DNA from: Carposina sasakii
Lineage: Eukaryota; Arthropoda; Insecta; Lepidoptera; Carposinidae
Direction of reading: 5' to 3'
Assembly (NCBI GenBank): GCA_014607495.2
Contig: CP053169.1
Coordinates: forward strand, 1,116,001 to 1,180,000
Length of the DNA: 64,000 nucleotides
The notes beneath the pieces were generated by a model. It saw only the letters and a list, made by a program, of their open reading frames with translations. It did no database searches and was not told the origin of the DNA. A program made the position numbers and the translations under genes. Below, piece after piece: positions 1-10,844 of the stretch; within the stretch, counting starts at the first letter, position 1, and each line of letters starts with the position of its first letter.

Positions 1-1302
1 CTGTATATGTGTACATGTCAAAAGTCAAATAAACGATCTATCTATATATCTATCTAAATAAAGGAAAGGCCCTATAACCTACCATGGAGAACCTGTCCAC
101 GAAATATCTGATTAAAATACCACTTGCAATCGACTATAGTAAGCAAAGCGGTAAAAATAGCTGGATTTTTAAAAATAATATTATGCCTGCATATATATGC
201 CATAATGTATGTTTATATTGAAAAAAAAAAGACTATTTTCCCACCTGAGAATTTATAAGACCCATATACAATTATATATGAAGGTCCATGACAAGTCTCT
301 CATAAAATATATTATTATTAACTTATTAATAAATAATAATTAAGTATCAGTTACATGTATTATTTGAGTGTTTATAGTTTTTAGTTATTTCCGATATCCT
401 TTATTCCTTTATTTGACCTCAATTTCACTTCCTTGGTATGCCTCTACTCTATACTCTCCCACCTCATCCAGATAATAGATCTCAGAAATTTCAGGCCATA
501 ACCGTGTCCGTTCTGCGAAGCCCCAAATGTCATATCAATGAATTCATGCCGGCCGCTTTTCCGCCATTTTTTCATACAGTTTATCGCATTTCTTTATTAC
601 GGTCGACATGTGGGGGCCGCTGTATTCTTTTTAGTATTCGAATCACAGAGTAAATACAAACAGGAGTAGGCTTAACAATGTTATTGGTAGGTACAGTAGG
701 TGGGCGGAATTTTGTGGCTGTCAAGTTTGTGTGAAATGCGTTGCAGTACATATACGAGTACCTAGTTGTTAACTGTCAGTTTGACACGAAATTACTCTTG
801 CTGCTCTCCTTTTACATATATTGTCATAGTGCATCTTTGTGGCTATCATCCCTAGACGGCTTTCTGTCCTCAAATATGTGCACCTACTTAGATGCGTTTC
901 GCACATACTTCATTCACATCTGCAAAGATCTGTTGTGACTACTATCAACATAGATACACATCATTGCCTTCCCTGTAGCTATGTCGTAGTTGCATTGCCG
1001 TTGGGTGGGAGGCCAGCCTTAGCCAGTTCATATTGCATACGCGTCTCCACTTTGTTCTTACTTCTTGTTTCGAGGGCTCCGAATAATTTGTTTATAGCCG
1101 TCATATTGGTATTAATAAACGTATTTTGATTCGGTGATAGCGTTTAGGTCGTTCGGTTTTATTGGCTTTCGGTGGTTATTAAGTATGTGCTTGGGGCTTA
1201 AATAAGGCTTTGAGATGCTGAAAATATAGTCCATTTGCTCTTAAATTTTATTTGTATGGTGATCTTATCACTACAGCTAGATACCTACATGTATTTGTTC
1301 AG
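1..1302. other. Unassigned AT-rich intergenic DNA
   Basis: No gene or known repeat is visible. Open frames at 438-653, 741-938 and 839-1129 (plus) overlap one another and carry no recognisable domain, so none is called. A short (TATC)n tract lies near 33-57. Confidence 0.5.
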
Positions 1303-1536
1303 CAGCCTATTGCAGTCCACTGCTGGATATATACCTTCCACAGAGCACGCCACAAGGCTACTGTCATAGGGGGGTTTTTGCCCATAGTCACTAGGCAGGC
1401 GGGTTGGTGACCGCAGTGTGATTTTCGGACTATGTTGTCAAAACGGGAGGTGCTGCTGCTCGCCTCTCAGAAACCCTTTATTACCTCTTACGACTGGGCT
1501 GACATGGGGTGGTAATTTCTGATAACACCACACGGC
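1303..1536 (-). mobile_element. SINE-M copy, degenerate
   Basis: Minus-strand copy of the RTE-tailed SINE best seen at 25080-25343. The LINE-derived end (sense reading GEAYVQQW in intact relatives, here altered) is at the low-coordinate side. The GCCGCGTGG-like start lies at about 1536 and is changed to GCCGTGTGG. Divergence is higher than in the 62.7-kb copy. Confidence 0.75.
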
Positions 1537-1694
1537 ACAAATAGGTACTTAGGTATTGTGAATAAAGTGGCCACTGTTTATGGAAAGAAAATACACGCCC
1601 ATTTTGTCAATAAACCAAATGTATACACTAAAAATATGAGATTTTATTTATCAGTATCCATCCAATATGTATAAGTAGTATATTTATTACTATA

Positions 1695-2078
1695 CAGGGT
1701 GTTTTTTTGTGACCACCTTTAACGAAGGGTACGTACTCTATACATGAAATAAGGTAAGTTTATGCCAAAAAAAAATCTGGGAAAAAAAAATTATTTTTTT
1801 TTTTTTAATTTTTAAATTCCTTGGTCGTGCGAAATTTATAGTGTCTAGTGTTTATGTTAGTTTTTCTATAGACAGATATTAATTATTTTTCGTGAAAAAA
1901 TCCTGCTACGCGCGTCTATGTGCATTTATGCAGAAAAACGCAGTCTATTTACTCAACTTTGGACCCTAATATTTTGGAAACCAGACACTTCCCAGGTATG
2001 CTTCCATGGAGAAAAATGATCGTGATGATGAGGAGATTCTGTAGTTTTCGGGAACGTTGACGACCAAAAATCACCCTG
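1695..2078 (+). mobile_element. TIR-A MITE, full length
   Basis: This is the reference copy of TIR-A. It begins CAGGGTGTTTTTTTG and ends with the inverse of CAGGGTGATTTTTGG, and TA stands on both sides, as expected for Tc1/mariner-type targets. Inside are no long open frames, so it is non-autonomous. A conserved block around 1880-2070 is what creates similar small open frames in several copies (for example 13614-13889 and 38932-39240); these are not genes. Confidence 0.88.
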
Positions 2079-3313
2079 TATTGTATTCAAGACTAATCCT
2101 ACTAGTACATTGGAAATGGATACAGCATGCCTAACATTCCTCCTATGCCTACATAACCTTCAAATAGCAATAGTACAATAGCAGTACAGTCTCGCACACA
2201 TTGTCGTTCTACAATTAGTACAGTCGATATGAAATACGGCGACACGGATCAACTAAGACATATAGATTAGTTCGAGACACACGGGCAGACATTTTGTTTG
2301 GTTATTTTGCAATTTATGACTATTGTTTTTGTCATCCATTTCATTAGTAATGGGTTGGCGCAGTATGGTTAATTTATTCAAAGCTCTTATTGGTAACTAA
2401 GACAGTTCCATACATTTTGCTGTAAAAAACTTTAAAGGCGGTTTTGTGATAACACCGATGCCTAGCTTTTCTCAATATAAACAGCAATAGCTATTTTTTT
2501 TACTTAAATCTACCTAGATTACGTATTTTTTTGCAAGTGGCCCTAAGTGATAATAATTTTAAAATCTGTTGTGTCAGGTTGTTGATTTCAGAGAACAAAT
2601 CCGTTCTGTGTTTTTCAACACTTAATGCTTAGAGATTAAGCTTTAATTTATTTATAAATATATTTTAATTATCAAAACGTTTTCTACTATCTTAACCAAA
2701 AATAACCATCCATATTACTAAACTCTACAGTTCTAGATTTGAGTTCACTTCAATAGATTAACCAACTAACATCACATTGCTGTTTTGTTGTATCATTCTT
2801 GATGACTCTCATCTTCTCCAGCAGTATGTATCACCAATTCACCCTACAACATATGCCCAATCCATGGCATGACCATTTTGCATTCAGCTCCGTTTCAGAT
2901 GACGTCAATGCACCTTCAATATCACCCTAAAGGGCGTAACTATCAAATTCTAGCACACCAATTCAAACTACATCACCAGTAGGTTAAAGTTCAGTTTTAG
3001 ATGTAGCTTCATTGTAGTTTGTAATCTATTTGCTGTTCAGAATAGTGAAATATAGCTTTTGTTTTATTGATTTTGTGATAAGTTGATACGTGTGAGATGG
3101 TTATTGAATAACAAGGGTTAGATAATGCGGTTGCGACCAATAAGGCTGCGATGAAGTTAACCCTGTGTAAAAAGTAATGGACCGGAAATTATATTACTGC
3201 CCATTGCAATACTGGAATTCAGATCCCATATGAAAATACTAAAGAATAGTAAACCATCTTACTTTTAATGCCCAATTGCTGAAAATCAAGATGAGTAAGC
3301 AGACTTAGTTGCA
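2079..3313. other. Unassigned intergenic DNA with a MITE-G trace
   Basis: No gene seen. About 2400-2465 resembles part of MITE-G (47960-48090), including the end-like string near 2440-2458. Nothing else is recognised. Confidence 0.4.
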
Positions 3314-3380
3314 AATTAAAATTTTGTATGAAAACTAAACTTTCCTAATTAAGTTCAGCTTTCATACAAAATTTTAATTA
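3314..3380. repeat. Imperfect hairpin
   Basis: AATTAAAATTTTGTATGAAA is followed about 27 bases later by its near-exact inverse, giving a stem of about 20 bp. It may be a short MITE remnant; no target duplication is evident. Confidence 0.7.
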
Positions 3381-3910
3381 ATCAACATGCATCATTAATC
3401 TGCGAATTTGATGTATTTTTGGCTTGATCATAAGCCATCATTAAATGTTAATACTTCCAGGAGAAAACAATTAAACTAATATGAGATGAAATAGGAACAC
3501 GACATTTCCATTCATAATCCTTTTCAAAAATCGTTCAACTAAAGACAATAAATAGCTGCATACAGTAAAGATATAGTTTCCTTTGCCATTCCATCGGGAT
3601 AAACTAAATTAAAATAAGCCAATAGGCAGTGACAGACAGACAGGCAGAAGCACAAGTGATCTTATAAGGGTTTCATTTTTTTTTTGATCGGAAAAATAAC
3701 CCTTGTCGCAGATAAATTAGTCATACAAGTAATAGCTCCTCTAATACCTAGTCAACACCACGTGAGGCGTATCTACCGCCATTTGTACGCCCTGCAGTAG
3801 CTGTGACAGTGCATGATGAATTCGCAATAGTTTGTAATTGCGCCCTTTGTAAAGGGTGGGATAAATCACGGGTGTTATTGCCCTTGATTGAATTAGGCTT
3901 TGTTGTAGAT
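3381..3910. other. Unassigned intergenic DNA
   Basis: No supported gene. The minus-strand open frame at 3741-3923 has no recognisable feature. Confidence 0.4.
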
Positions 3911-4105
3911 CAGAGGTTTGCAAACTTATTTCGTCTAACGCCCACTTTGAAAATCAGTAGAGTCCCCCATTTTTAGTTCACCTTAAAAATGTCAATAGCA
4001 TATTAGTTGCGCTATTTTTTTGGGACCTTAACGGCCCCTCTCTATGCCTTCAACGCGTACGAGATGGATGGAGCGATCATTATTTAAAGAGGTCGGGGAA
4101 AAGTG
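3911..4105 (+). mobile_element. Possible hAT-like element, one end only
   Basis: CAGAGGTTTGCAAACTTATT followed by a CGCCCACTTTGA-like stretch resembles the terminal and subterminal sequence common in hAT-type elements. I cannot find a matching inverted end or an 8-bp duplication, so it is either truncated or a chance match. Confidence 0.35.
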
Positions 4106-4154
4106 TGCAAATATTAAAAGTGGGTACATTTTGAATTTGTTAGGCTATTTCACT

Positions 4155-4325
4155 ATGTTTTATCCTCCTAAGCTGATGCGGAACTTCAGCTTTTAGAATA
4201 CATCAGCTGAATCTCCTTCTATGCATGTCGTAAAAGTCTTATTTATTTATTTATATATTTGAAAGTCAACTAAAGAAATCACGGGCGTTCTCTTAAGCGA
4301 TAAGCTAGCAACTGGTCACTGATCA
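4155..4325 (+). repeat. Rep-C copy
   Basis: Contains the CATCAGCTG-AATCTCCTTC start and the GATAAGCTAGCAACT block of Rep-C. A short TTATTTATTTATTTATATAT-like insert splits it near 4240. It abuts the tRNA-like repeat that follows. Confidence 0.75.
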
Positions 4326-4329
4326 AGGT

Positions 4330-4425
4330 TTGATGGCCGATTGGTCTAGTTGGTAGTGACCCTTCCCGTGACGCCACAGGTCTTGGTTTAGAATTCCGGT
4401 GGACGCAAACATTGATTATTTTTAT
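4330..4425 (+). repeat. Degenerate tRNA-headed SINE
   Basis: TGGCCGATTGGTCTAGTTGG recalls a Pol III A box, and GGTTTAGAATTCC about 50 bases later recalls a worn B box. The spacing is like a tRNA, but pairing is poor, so this is not a functional tRNA gene. Confidence 0.45.
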
Positions 4426-4436
4426 GATGAATATTT

Positions 4437-4585
4437 GAGGCTTGTAGTGCAAAGCAAAAGTGATGTAACCCCCAATAATGCACTAAGGAGTTATAAAATT
4501 AGCGAATAAATAATGGAATGTATTTTACACCAAAACTGCAATCATAAAAAAATGTGGCTTGCACCACTTTTGCACCGATAGCCTC
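4437..4585 (+). mobile_element. MITE-H copy 1
   Basis: Ends are related inverted repeats: GAGGCTTGTAGTGCAAAG against the inverse of TTTTGCACCGATAGCCTC. The middle (4505-4560) matches the reverse strand of 18545-18610, which fixes it as a two-copy family here. Confidence 0.7.
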
Positions 4586-4604
4586 ATATCATTTACACCA
4601 GGTC

Positions 4605-4660
4605 CCTCTAGGCTTAACGTGGCTATAGCATCTCCTTCACAATCCTATAGCTCCGACCAA
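4605..4660 (+). repeat. Rep-C fragment
   Basis: Only the AACGTGGCTATAGCATCTCC to CAATCCTATAGCTCC part of Rep-C is present. Confidence 0.55.
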
Positions 4661-4876
4661 TCAAAAACCAGCACTGACCACAATACATTTGACATCCTTG
4701 ATTAACAGCCACTCAGTCGAGACAGTCCGAATCCATTCAGTGTTGCCATTAATCATAGCCACGGCATCCGGTACATTATCAATAAGCCATCATGTGCTTT
4801 AACTATATATTTTGACACATATACAGTGGTAATGAACAAGTCTACCTATATTTGTAATATTGACAATTATATCTGA
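4661..4876. other. Unassigned spacer
   Basis: Nothing recognised between the Rep-C fragment and the Helitron. Confidence 0.4.
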
Positions 4877-5105
4877 CTAGCGGACGCCCGCGACTCCGTC
4901 CGCGTGGACTGCAGAAAAAGCAAAATGTCGAAATTATCCGGGATAAACATATTTTGCCGGGATAAAAAGTAGCCTAAATGTTATTTTGATATGTAAGCTA
5001 TATTATTTTGAAGTTTCATCAAAATCCATTCAGTTTTTGCGTGACGAGGTAACAAACATACACACTCGCAAACTCTCGCCTTTATAATATTAGTAGGAAG
5101 TAGGA
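4877..5105 (-). mobile_element. Helitron-like element (Hel-1), both ends present
   Basis: Read on the minus strand it starts TCCTACTTCCTACTAATATT at 5105 and ends GGCGTCCGCTAG at 4877, with T following. Just before the end, GCGGACGGAGTCGCGGGCGTCCGC forms a stem (arms GCGGACG and CGTCCGC). TC start, 3' hairpin, CTAG end and insertion between A and T are the defining marks of Helitrons. At 229 bp it is non-autonomous. It is probably of the Lep1-like class known from Lepidoptera, but that name is from memory. Confidence 0.85.
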
Positions 5106-5108
5106 TTG

Positions 5109-5317
5109 AGGCTCGAGCAGACCGGATGCGTATGCGTGCACGTAAGCGTAGACGTGCACGTACCGCTGAGTTGTAAAGTATGGAACTGTATGAGACAGGA
5201 CACACCGGATGCGACGTAAGCATAGACGTCAAGCGGTGACAGTTCCATACATTAAACTGAGAGGTACGCGTACGTCTACGCTCACGTGCACGCATACGCA
5301 TCCGGTGTGCTCGACCC
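5109..5317. repeat. CG-rich foldback element
   Basis: Arms reading GAGGCTCGAGCAGACCGGAT and, inverted, GGTCGAGCACACCGGATGCG enclose a second inverted pair around AGTATGGAACTGT/ACAGTTCCATAC. The arms are unusually rich in CG and in GCGTA steps. The minus open frame at 4981-5367 runs through this palindrome and is not a gene. A tiny relative is at 45165-45209. Confidence 0.8.
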
Positions 5318-5334
5318 TTTACTCGTATGAATAA

Positions 5335-5404
5335 TGCCTTCATCACAAGTTTTAGTTGGTATATCAATACTATGTACCAACTAAAACTTGTGAAGTATGA
5401 AGGC
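5335..5404. repeat. Perfect-arm hairpin
   Basis: CACAAGTTTTAGTTGGTA and its inverse face each other across a short loop. Outside them GCCTTCAT and ATGAAGGC also pair. It directly follows the foldback element and may be a separate small MITE. Confidence 0.8.
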
Positions 5405-5410
5405 TTGCCT

Positions 5411-5693
5411 ACTACCGGGCCCTATAATAATTGTTATGGGAGGCGTCCGAACGTCTCCCTATATACAATAGCCCTTATCCAGCCACCCAACATTCAACCC
5501 TATAGCCCATGACCTTAGTTTTCCATCGCACGACTTAGATCTGCACTCCAATAGTCTTTGCACATGGCGGAGACCATTACCGGGTGTATCATATTGTGTC
5601 TGTGTATCATTTCACATCATCTTGGCTACGGCCCGATGCACGCCTCTCAAAGGACCGGGACTCTGTAGTCCCGTGAATTTCGAAAGAGATAAA
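5411..5693 (+). mobile_element. Rep-K retroposon end, 5'-truncated
   Basis: Matches the last part of the longer copy at 51300-51998, with the hairpin GGGACTCTGTAGTCCC near the end and an A-rich tail. The single 3' end and variable 5' extent are typical of LINE or SINE copies. I cannot name the family. Confidence 0.7.
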
Positions 5694-5745
5694 AAAAAGG
5701 TAATCTGGTGATCACAGACAACTACATAACAAAATTATTAATAAA

Positions 5746-6035
5746 CTAGCGGACGCCCGCGACTCCGTCCGCGTGGACTGCAGAAAAGACAGAAGAATTC
5801 AGAAGGCGCCATCTGTTGCAGACTTATGGAACGTACGATTAATAACAACAACCAACGTTGATGATCAGTTTTTATTAATTATTAGTTATTAAGACCATTA
5901 ATTTAAATAATAACTATCCTATCATCTAAGTTGGACCAAATTACATATATATGCCAATTTTCATGAATATCAGTTGACTCGTTTTTGAGTTTATTCGGAA
6001 CATACACAGTGACACGGATTTTTTATATATTAAGA
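5746..6035 (-). mobile_element. Helitron-like element (Hel-2)
   Basis: Minus-strand start TCTTAATATATAAAAAATCC at 6035 and end GGCGTCCGCTAG at 5746, followed by T. The 3' hairpin is identical in sequence to that of Hel-1, while the 5' start is of another subtype, so two Helitron subfamilies share one 3' end. Confidence 0.85.
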
Positions 6036-6047
6036 TACATAACAAAT

Positions 6048-6105
6048 CGTGAGTTCAAATCTCACTCGGGTGAAGAATTTTTTCATTTTCTTATTAATAT
6101 TTCAT
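6048..6105 (+). repeat. 3' half of the tRNA-headed SINE
   Basis: GAGTTCAAATCTCACTCGGG (B-box region) and the GTGAAGAATTTTTT tail match the second half of 45972-46132 and 63168-63318. The A-box half is missing. Confidence 0.7.
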
Positions 6106-6117
6106 AACTACATAATA

Positions 6118-6368
6118 AGTGGCAATGGGCAGGGCACATAGCTCGAAGAACTGATGGCCGATGGAGTCGGAATGTTCTAGAGTGGATACCACGTATCGGC
6201 AAGCGCAGCGTGGGAAGGCCACCCGCGAGGTGGACGGATGACCTGGCCAAGGTCGCGGGCGTCGGTTGGACGCAGGCGGCTTCCGACCGGTCGGAGTGAA
6301 GGTTGTTGGGGGAGGCCTATGTCCAACAGTGGACTTCTCAGGGCTGTAAATGATGATGATGATGATGA
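6118..6368 (+). mobile_element. RTE-type LINE 3' end with coding remnant
   Basis: The frame reads through motifs GHIARRTDGRWS, RSVGRPPARWTDD and GEAYVQQW, the C-terminal tail typical of RTE-clade endonuclease-reverse transcriptase proteins, then ends and runs into (GAT)n. A TGA at 6297-6299 stands where related copies suggest Trp (RSE-stop-RLL), so the copy is dead. The minus open frames here are shadows. A reverse copy lies at 35340-35525. Confidence 0.85.
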
Positions 6369-7028
6369 CATAATAATCGTGATTCCAAACCACGTTTGAG
6401 CTCTTGGCACGCGTAATACCTAGATACCTGCTTTATCTAAATAAATTCAAACTACTAACCAATGGTAGTCTTAGGATTAACCGATATTAGGAACTAATTC
6501 CCCTCTTATTTAAATTCCTATGAATATAGAAATTTCGCGTGGTATATTTAAAGGTGTGCAGGCCTTTTTGACTTAGATTCTAAGGGAAAGTGTAAGCATG
6601 GCTGCCCTTAGCCAGGTAGCGAACAAGGAGGCGAAAAACTTAGGGAAGGCCGGAGCGAAATGAACTGCGAATCTCAAAAAAAGCAGGGCGTATTGTGGAA
6701 GCTCTCTACCCATCGAGGAGACGCCTATGTCCTTGTATGTACCTATATTGTGAGAAAGACTACAGCATGACTAAAATATTAGTATTATTTTTCTTCTTAC
6801 CTACAAGATGGAGACCTCACGACAATCAATCCTGCCTCCGTCACCTGCCATGAGCACAATGGAGGCATCCGCTCATACCATCACCTGTTACCATCCGATA
6901 ATACGAGATTACTCCACGTGAGTTACTGTCGCAATTAGCCGGACAGCGAAGCTGGGATGTAAATCAATCATTACGAGGGGCTGACAGGATCTGGAGTATG
7001 TTTGAGCGACATATTTTTCTTAGATATA
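6369..7028. other. Unassigned intergenic DNA
   Basis: No gene or repeat recognised. Confidence 0.4.
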
Positions 7029-7174
7029 CAGAGTGTAACAAAAAGGGTATGTTAAGCGAAAAGCTTCGAAATCATGAAACATGTGATTTCGAGTCTCAAA
7101 TATTGTAAATAAGTTCTCTACAGTGGGCTATTTAGATAGTTTTTCGCTTAACACACCCTTTTTGTTACACCCTG
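7029..7174 (+). mobile_element. TIR-P MITE, internally deleted
   Basis: Begins CAGAGTGTAACAAAAAGGG and ends with its inverse, flanked by TATA on both sides. It lacks about 115 bp of the centre seen in the 265-bp copies. Confidence 0.85.
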
Positions 7175-7185
7175 TATAGACACGG

Positions 7186-7312
7186 CTGTGCCTGTGTAGC
7201 CAGAACTGCAGAATTGCGAAGGATTCCATATTCACGTTTAGCATTTTATGACATACAAGAAGATGCAGCTGATGTATTCTAGTGAAGCCCTGCATCAGCA
7301 CTGGTTGAAGTA
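7186..7312 (-). repeat. Rep-C copy, minus
   Basis: Runs from the CACGGCTGTG end to the GCATCAGCAC start. The middle block with AGCTAGCAACTTG is deleted. Confidence 0.75.
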
Positions 7313-7675
7313 TAAAATAGGTACATACATAGATACTTAAAAATCACGCCTCTTTCCCGGTGTGGTTAAAAACCAATAGAAAAACAGAATGTGATGTATA
7401 AAGATATAATATGTTTTAAAATTAAAACCAAGCCTAATCTATAAGGATAATCAACTGATTAATTGCCATAAGCACTACAGCAACACGGTAGACTATTTGT
7501 GACAATGTACATCATGTCTCCAGTTGCATAGTATAATCATCATTGATAGTGCATCCTGTCCGTTGTGTGATGTCACCAATGAAATGCTGCTTCACCTTAA
7601 AATATCAAGTTTATACGAAAAATTTTGGTAGACAGATAGGGCATATAGTTAAATACGAACATGCATATAGGTACA

Positions 7676-7858
7676 CGGCTATGTTTTCCAAATGGGGCAG
7701 CCAGAACTGCAGTATCACAAAAGAGATCCAATAGCCACGTTTAGAATAGCAGGGACAGATGTAAAGAGCCTGAGAGAACGCCATTTAGTTCCATAATCGA
7801 TTCTAACGGGTAGTGCAGCTGATGTATTCTAGCGAAGCCCCACCGCAGCACAGGGCTA
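7676..7858 (-). repeat. Rep-C copy, minus
   Basis: Includes CAGAACTGCAG, GATGTAAAGAGCCTGAGAGA and CAGCTGATGTATTCTAG, with an internal deletion of the AGTTGCTAGC block. Confidence 0.75.
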
Positions 7859-8188
7859 AGTTAACAGTAGTAATAACAAAGCTATCTAACACTAAATTTT
7901 CACAATTGAAACAGCAAGTTCAAGCCAGATCGCGTCTAATATTGAAATAGTGATTAACGACGCAATAAATCCGTCCGTCCGTCCGCCGTGAGCGGATTAT
8001 CCTATGACGTATATCGTATGACGTATGTCGTGTAGCGCCGTTGTAATTGTAAGTGTTATTAGGGCCTTATTTCGGATTGGATTGATGGCTTATTTAGGCG
8101 TAAGGGATACCTATAATACCACTTTGACATATTACACTACAAGCAACACAGTTTATCGGTCTTGTTGTTTTTCGACGGTATCGATACT
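7859..8188. other. Unassigned spacer with GTCC tract
   Basis: Contains a short (CGTC)n run near 7971-7983. Otherwise nothing recognised. Confidence 0.4.
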
Positions 8189-8560
8189 GTACGACTGATC
8201 GATCGATTAGACGACGTGAACCGGTAGAAACTATCGATCGACGACGTCGACTAATCCATTCTAACATCGATCATCGATCGGTCTGGAGAAACTTTAATCG
8301 ACATCAACTTATCTATTATAACATATATTGTTGCGGTCGATGGATCATCGATCGATTTGTCTGGTAGAAATTATACATCGACGTCGACTAATCTAAGTCG
8401 ATTAATGATCGATAGATTGGTCTAGTAGAAACTATCAATCGACGTCGACTAATCCATTCTAACATCAATCGACAGTTAATCGATTGGTCTGTACGAAACT
8501 TTTGATCGACATCGACTAATTCATCGATGCCGTCGATCGTTTAGTCTGCTAGCACCCTTA
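8189..8560. repeat. Tandem array rich in ATCGAT and GACGTC
   Basis: About five and a half diverged units of roughly 56-78 bp, each with a core like GGTCTGGTAGAAACTAT then ATCGACGTCGACTAAT. The cores GTAGAAACT or close variants fall near 8224, 8285, 8363, 8425 and 8491. ATCGATC and TCGACGTCGA are themselves palindromic. It resembles no transposon end I know. It could be a satellite seed or a cluster of protein sites; DREF and BEAF bind sequences built on ATCGAT in Drosophila, but that is only an analogy. Confidence 0.75.
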
Positions 8561-8688
8561 GCTCACTATCTAATACTATACATCAATCGCGTGGCGAGGC
8601 GTCGCGCGACACGCATCGCTCTACTATTCCACTCTCTGCATAGTTAAGTACTTAGGTCGTGGAAGTGTGGAGATGGACTTGGGTGCTA

Positions 8689-8824
8689 GCACATTCATTG
8701 CCGGCGACGACGTATTTGCGTCTTCTAGGCCTTTTAGAGATGCCGGCGACGCTTATTTGCGTCATCGCTATAGGCGTTGACCTGATGTCGGCATACTTAG
8801 AATAACAACCGGCAACGAATGTGC
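8689..8824. mobile_element. Short MITE with GCACATTC ends
   Basis: GCACATTCATTGCCGG at the left is matched inverted by CCGGCAACGAATGTGC at the right (one mismatch over 16). The interior repeats GCCGGCGACG and TTTGCGTC. A worn relative is at 14638-14765. No clear target duplication. Confidence 0.7.
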
Positions 8825-10476
8825 CTGTTGCATGCGACTTTATTGCGTAGACAGAGAATCAACGGAGGGTGTAGTGTCTAATGACGACGAACTTGAATTG
8901 GAGACAGAATAAATATAAATTTTCACTGGCACGTGGATAAGTTGAGAAAGCAAAGATTATTTAGAAAGCATGTACTTAATTACCATTTATTGATATAAAA
9001 TAAAATTGGCTTATTTTGTAAAGTGTTATGTTGCATTTTTATATAGTTTTTATTTACCGCAGATGAATAACGACAGTTACTACTATTAAATAATTTCTAG
9101 TTTTGGTCAGAACAGTCTATAAAGTAAAAACTTAATTTACACAAAATTTATCAGAAAGCGCAGTAGGTAATTAAACGACAAATTCGCCAAAATCACATAA
9201 TATCCCCATCAATAAATCCTACACATTCGCCAAATTAACGCTAATTATCAAAAGCGAGGCCCTCCATTAGCACATATTGAAAATTTTACCAATTAATCTT
9301 TGCAATTTAACCAATTATTTCTCCATATTAACCGAGCGGTGGCTTTACCACACTATTTATATCACCCGCGCCCTGACCAATCACCGTGCAGCGATAGGCA
9401 GCAATTTGAATTTGGAACAGCGACAGCGACATCTGCCAGGAAAATTTGCACCTGAGACGATTGTCATTTGGATGTATCTTAGTAGAATGGGAGTAGGTTG
9501 ATTTTTGTGGTGTCAATATGATTGTCTATGGTTATGTTTGGTTTTAGATGGGTCTCCTATTATAAGCGCTAGTCTTTATGATTTATTGTATTTGGTAACA
9601 AAAATGGGTTAGTTCAGTAAAAATCCGCAAAGATCCATTGCAGAATAGAGTCTGTATTGTTTATGAGATATGCATTCGATGATTTATTTCTGGAGCGTGC
9701 CTTGATAACTTAGTTTTACCATTGTTTATTTCTTTACTTACGTTTACATAAGGTATATAACATCGAGAGCATACTCTTTTTTGGTAGATAGGATCAAACA
9801 TCCATCAGGGAGGCAGAGACCACGTACCTCCATTTTGGACCTGACCTCCTCCACTTTCGCTTCATCTACCTTCATGAAGATCTTCATGCACCCTCATGAT
9901 GATCTTCATGCACCTTTGTTAAGTTTAGGGTGCTCATGAACTGACTTTTCTCTTAAAATACTTACATTTTGTCAGGAAATGTCTGGTGAGATTGTCGACT
10001 TCAAACTCTTGAGTAACTGAAATAACAACCAATTTCTTAGTTTTGCTTTTTTTTTTTCAATGTTCACCTACAGTATTCGAAACAGAGGTAATCATTACCA
10101 AAGTTCCAATCGATCATCATTATGACATTGTCTAAATTAGTCCAACAATTTCCATATCCAAAATTCGATATGCATTATATATCGCTCCGTGCACCTATTT
10201 GTATCATTGCTGTCCATTTCCAAGATTTATGCGCTGACAATTTTAGAAAATGAACTTGTCTACAGACGTCCGATCCGCGCGGAGTGCTGATAACGAATGA
10301 CGTATGACCGCGCTAGATTTTATTCGTGTACCCGCATTGTGTGGGTTCGCTAAGATGATTTGTAAGGCGAATAAATCTTGACAGTCGTTATAAATCTGTT
10401 GTTTGAAATTCTGTTTGTGTGTTTGTCCTCGTCTCCTGGAATTGTTTTATTATTTTGGAGTCGGTTTCCTGTGCTT
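8825..10476. other. Long unassigned interval
   Basis: No gene supported. The open frames at 9277-9501 (plus) and 9328-9516 (minus) are opposite strands of one GC-richer patch and neither has a recognisable motif. Near 9874-9910 a short phrase (CTTCATG..GATCTTCATG) is duplicated. Confidence 0.4.
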
Positions 10477-10575
10477 CACTAGAATACTTCAATTGCATCT
10501 CCTTCCATGTATGTCGTATAAAAGTCGACTAAGAAACTCGGAGAATCATCTCAGGCGATGAGGTAGCAACTTGTT
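10477..10575 (+). repeat. Rep-C 5' half
   Basis: GCTTCACTAGAATACTTCAA through GATGAGGTAGCAACTTG; the 3' half is absent. Confidence 0.75.
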
Positions 10576-10844
10576 TGTTTAGTCATTAGGCAAATCCACT
10601 TACAACCTGTTAATTTTAAACCATTTCGAAAACGATTAGCGGTGAGCAGACGTCACTCGAAGCTGAAATGTTTACTGTATTAACACGCCGTCTCTAATAT
10701 CTCCTCAAAGTCAACTGAGTAATATACTTCTTGGTGACATAGTTGGGCACCTTGGCTGGTAGTGTGTACGCACAATTTATGTGCGACGTATTATTACTAT
10801 ATTAAATGAATGTATAAAGAATAACGGACAGAGTGTTGTTAATA

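Noticed and set aside
548..610. Minus-strand ATG frame of 21 codons reading MSTVIKKCDKLYEKMAEKRP
   Set aside because: Looks protein-like but is too short to separate from chance; could be an old transposase scrap.
838..1129. 96-codon plus frame
   Set aside because: No motif, overlaps another open frame, no splice or poly(A) context; length is within chance for this DNA.
4981..5367. 128-codon minus-strand frame, Arg-rich
   Set aside because: It runs through a Helitron and the CG-rich foldback palindrome; the RMRMRARERRRT and ARLRLRARIRIR stretches are the two arms of the inverted repeat.
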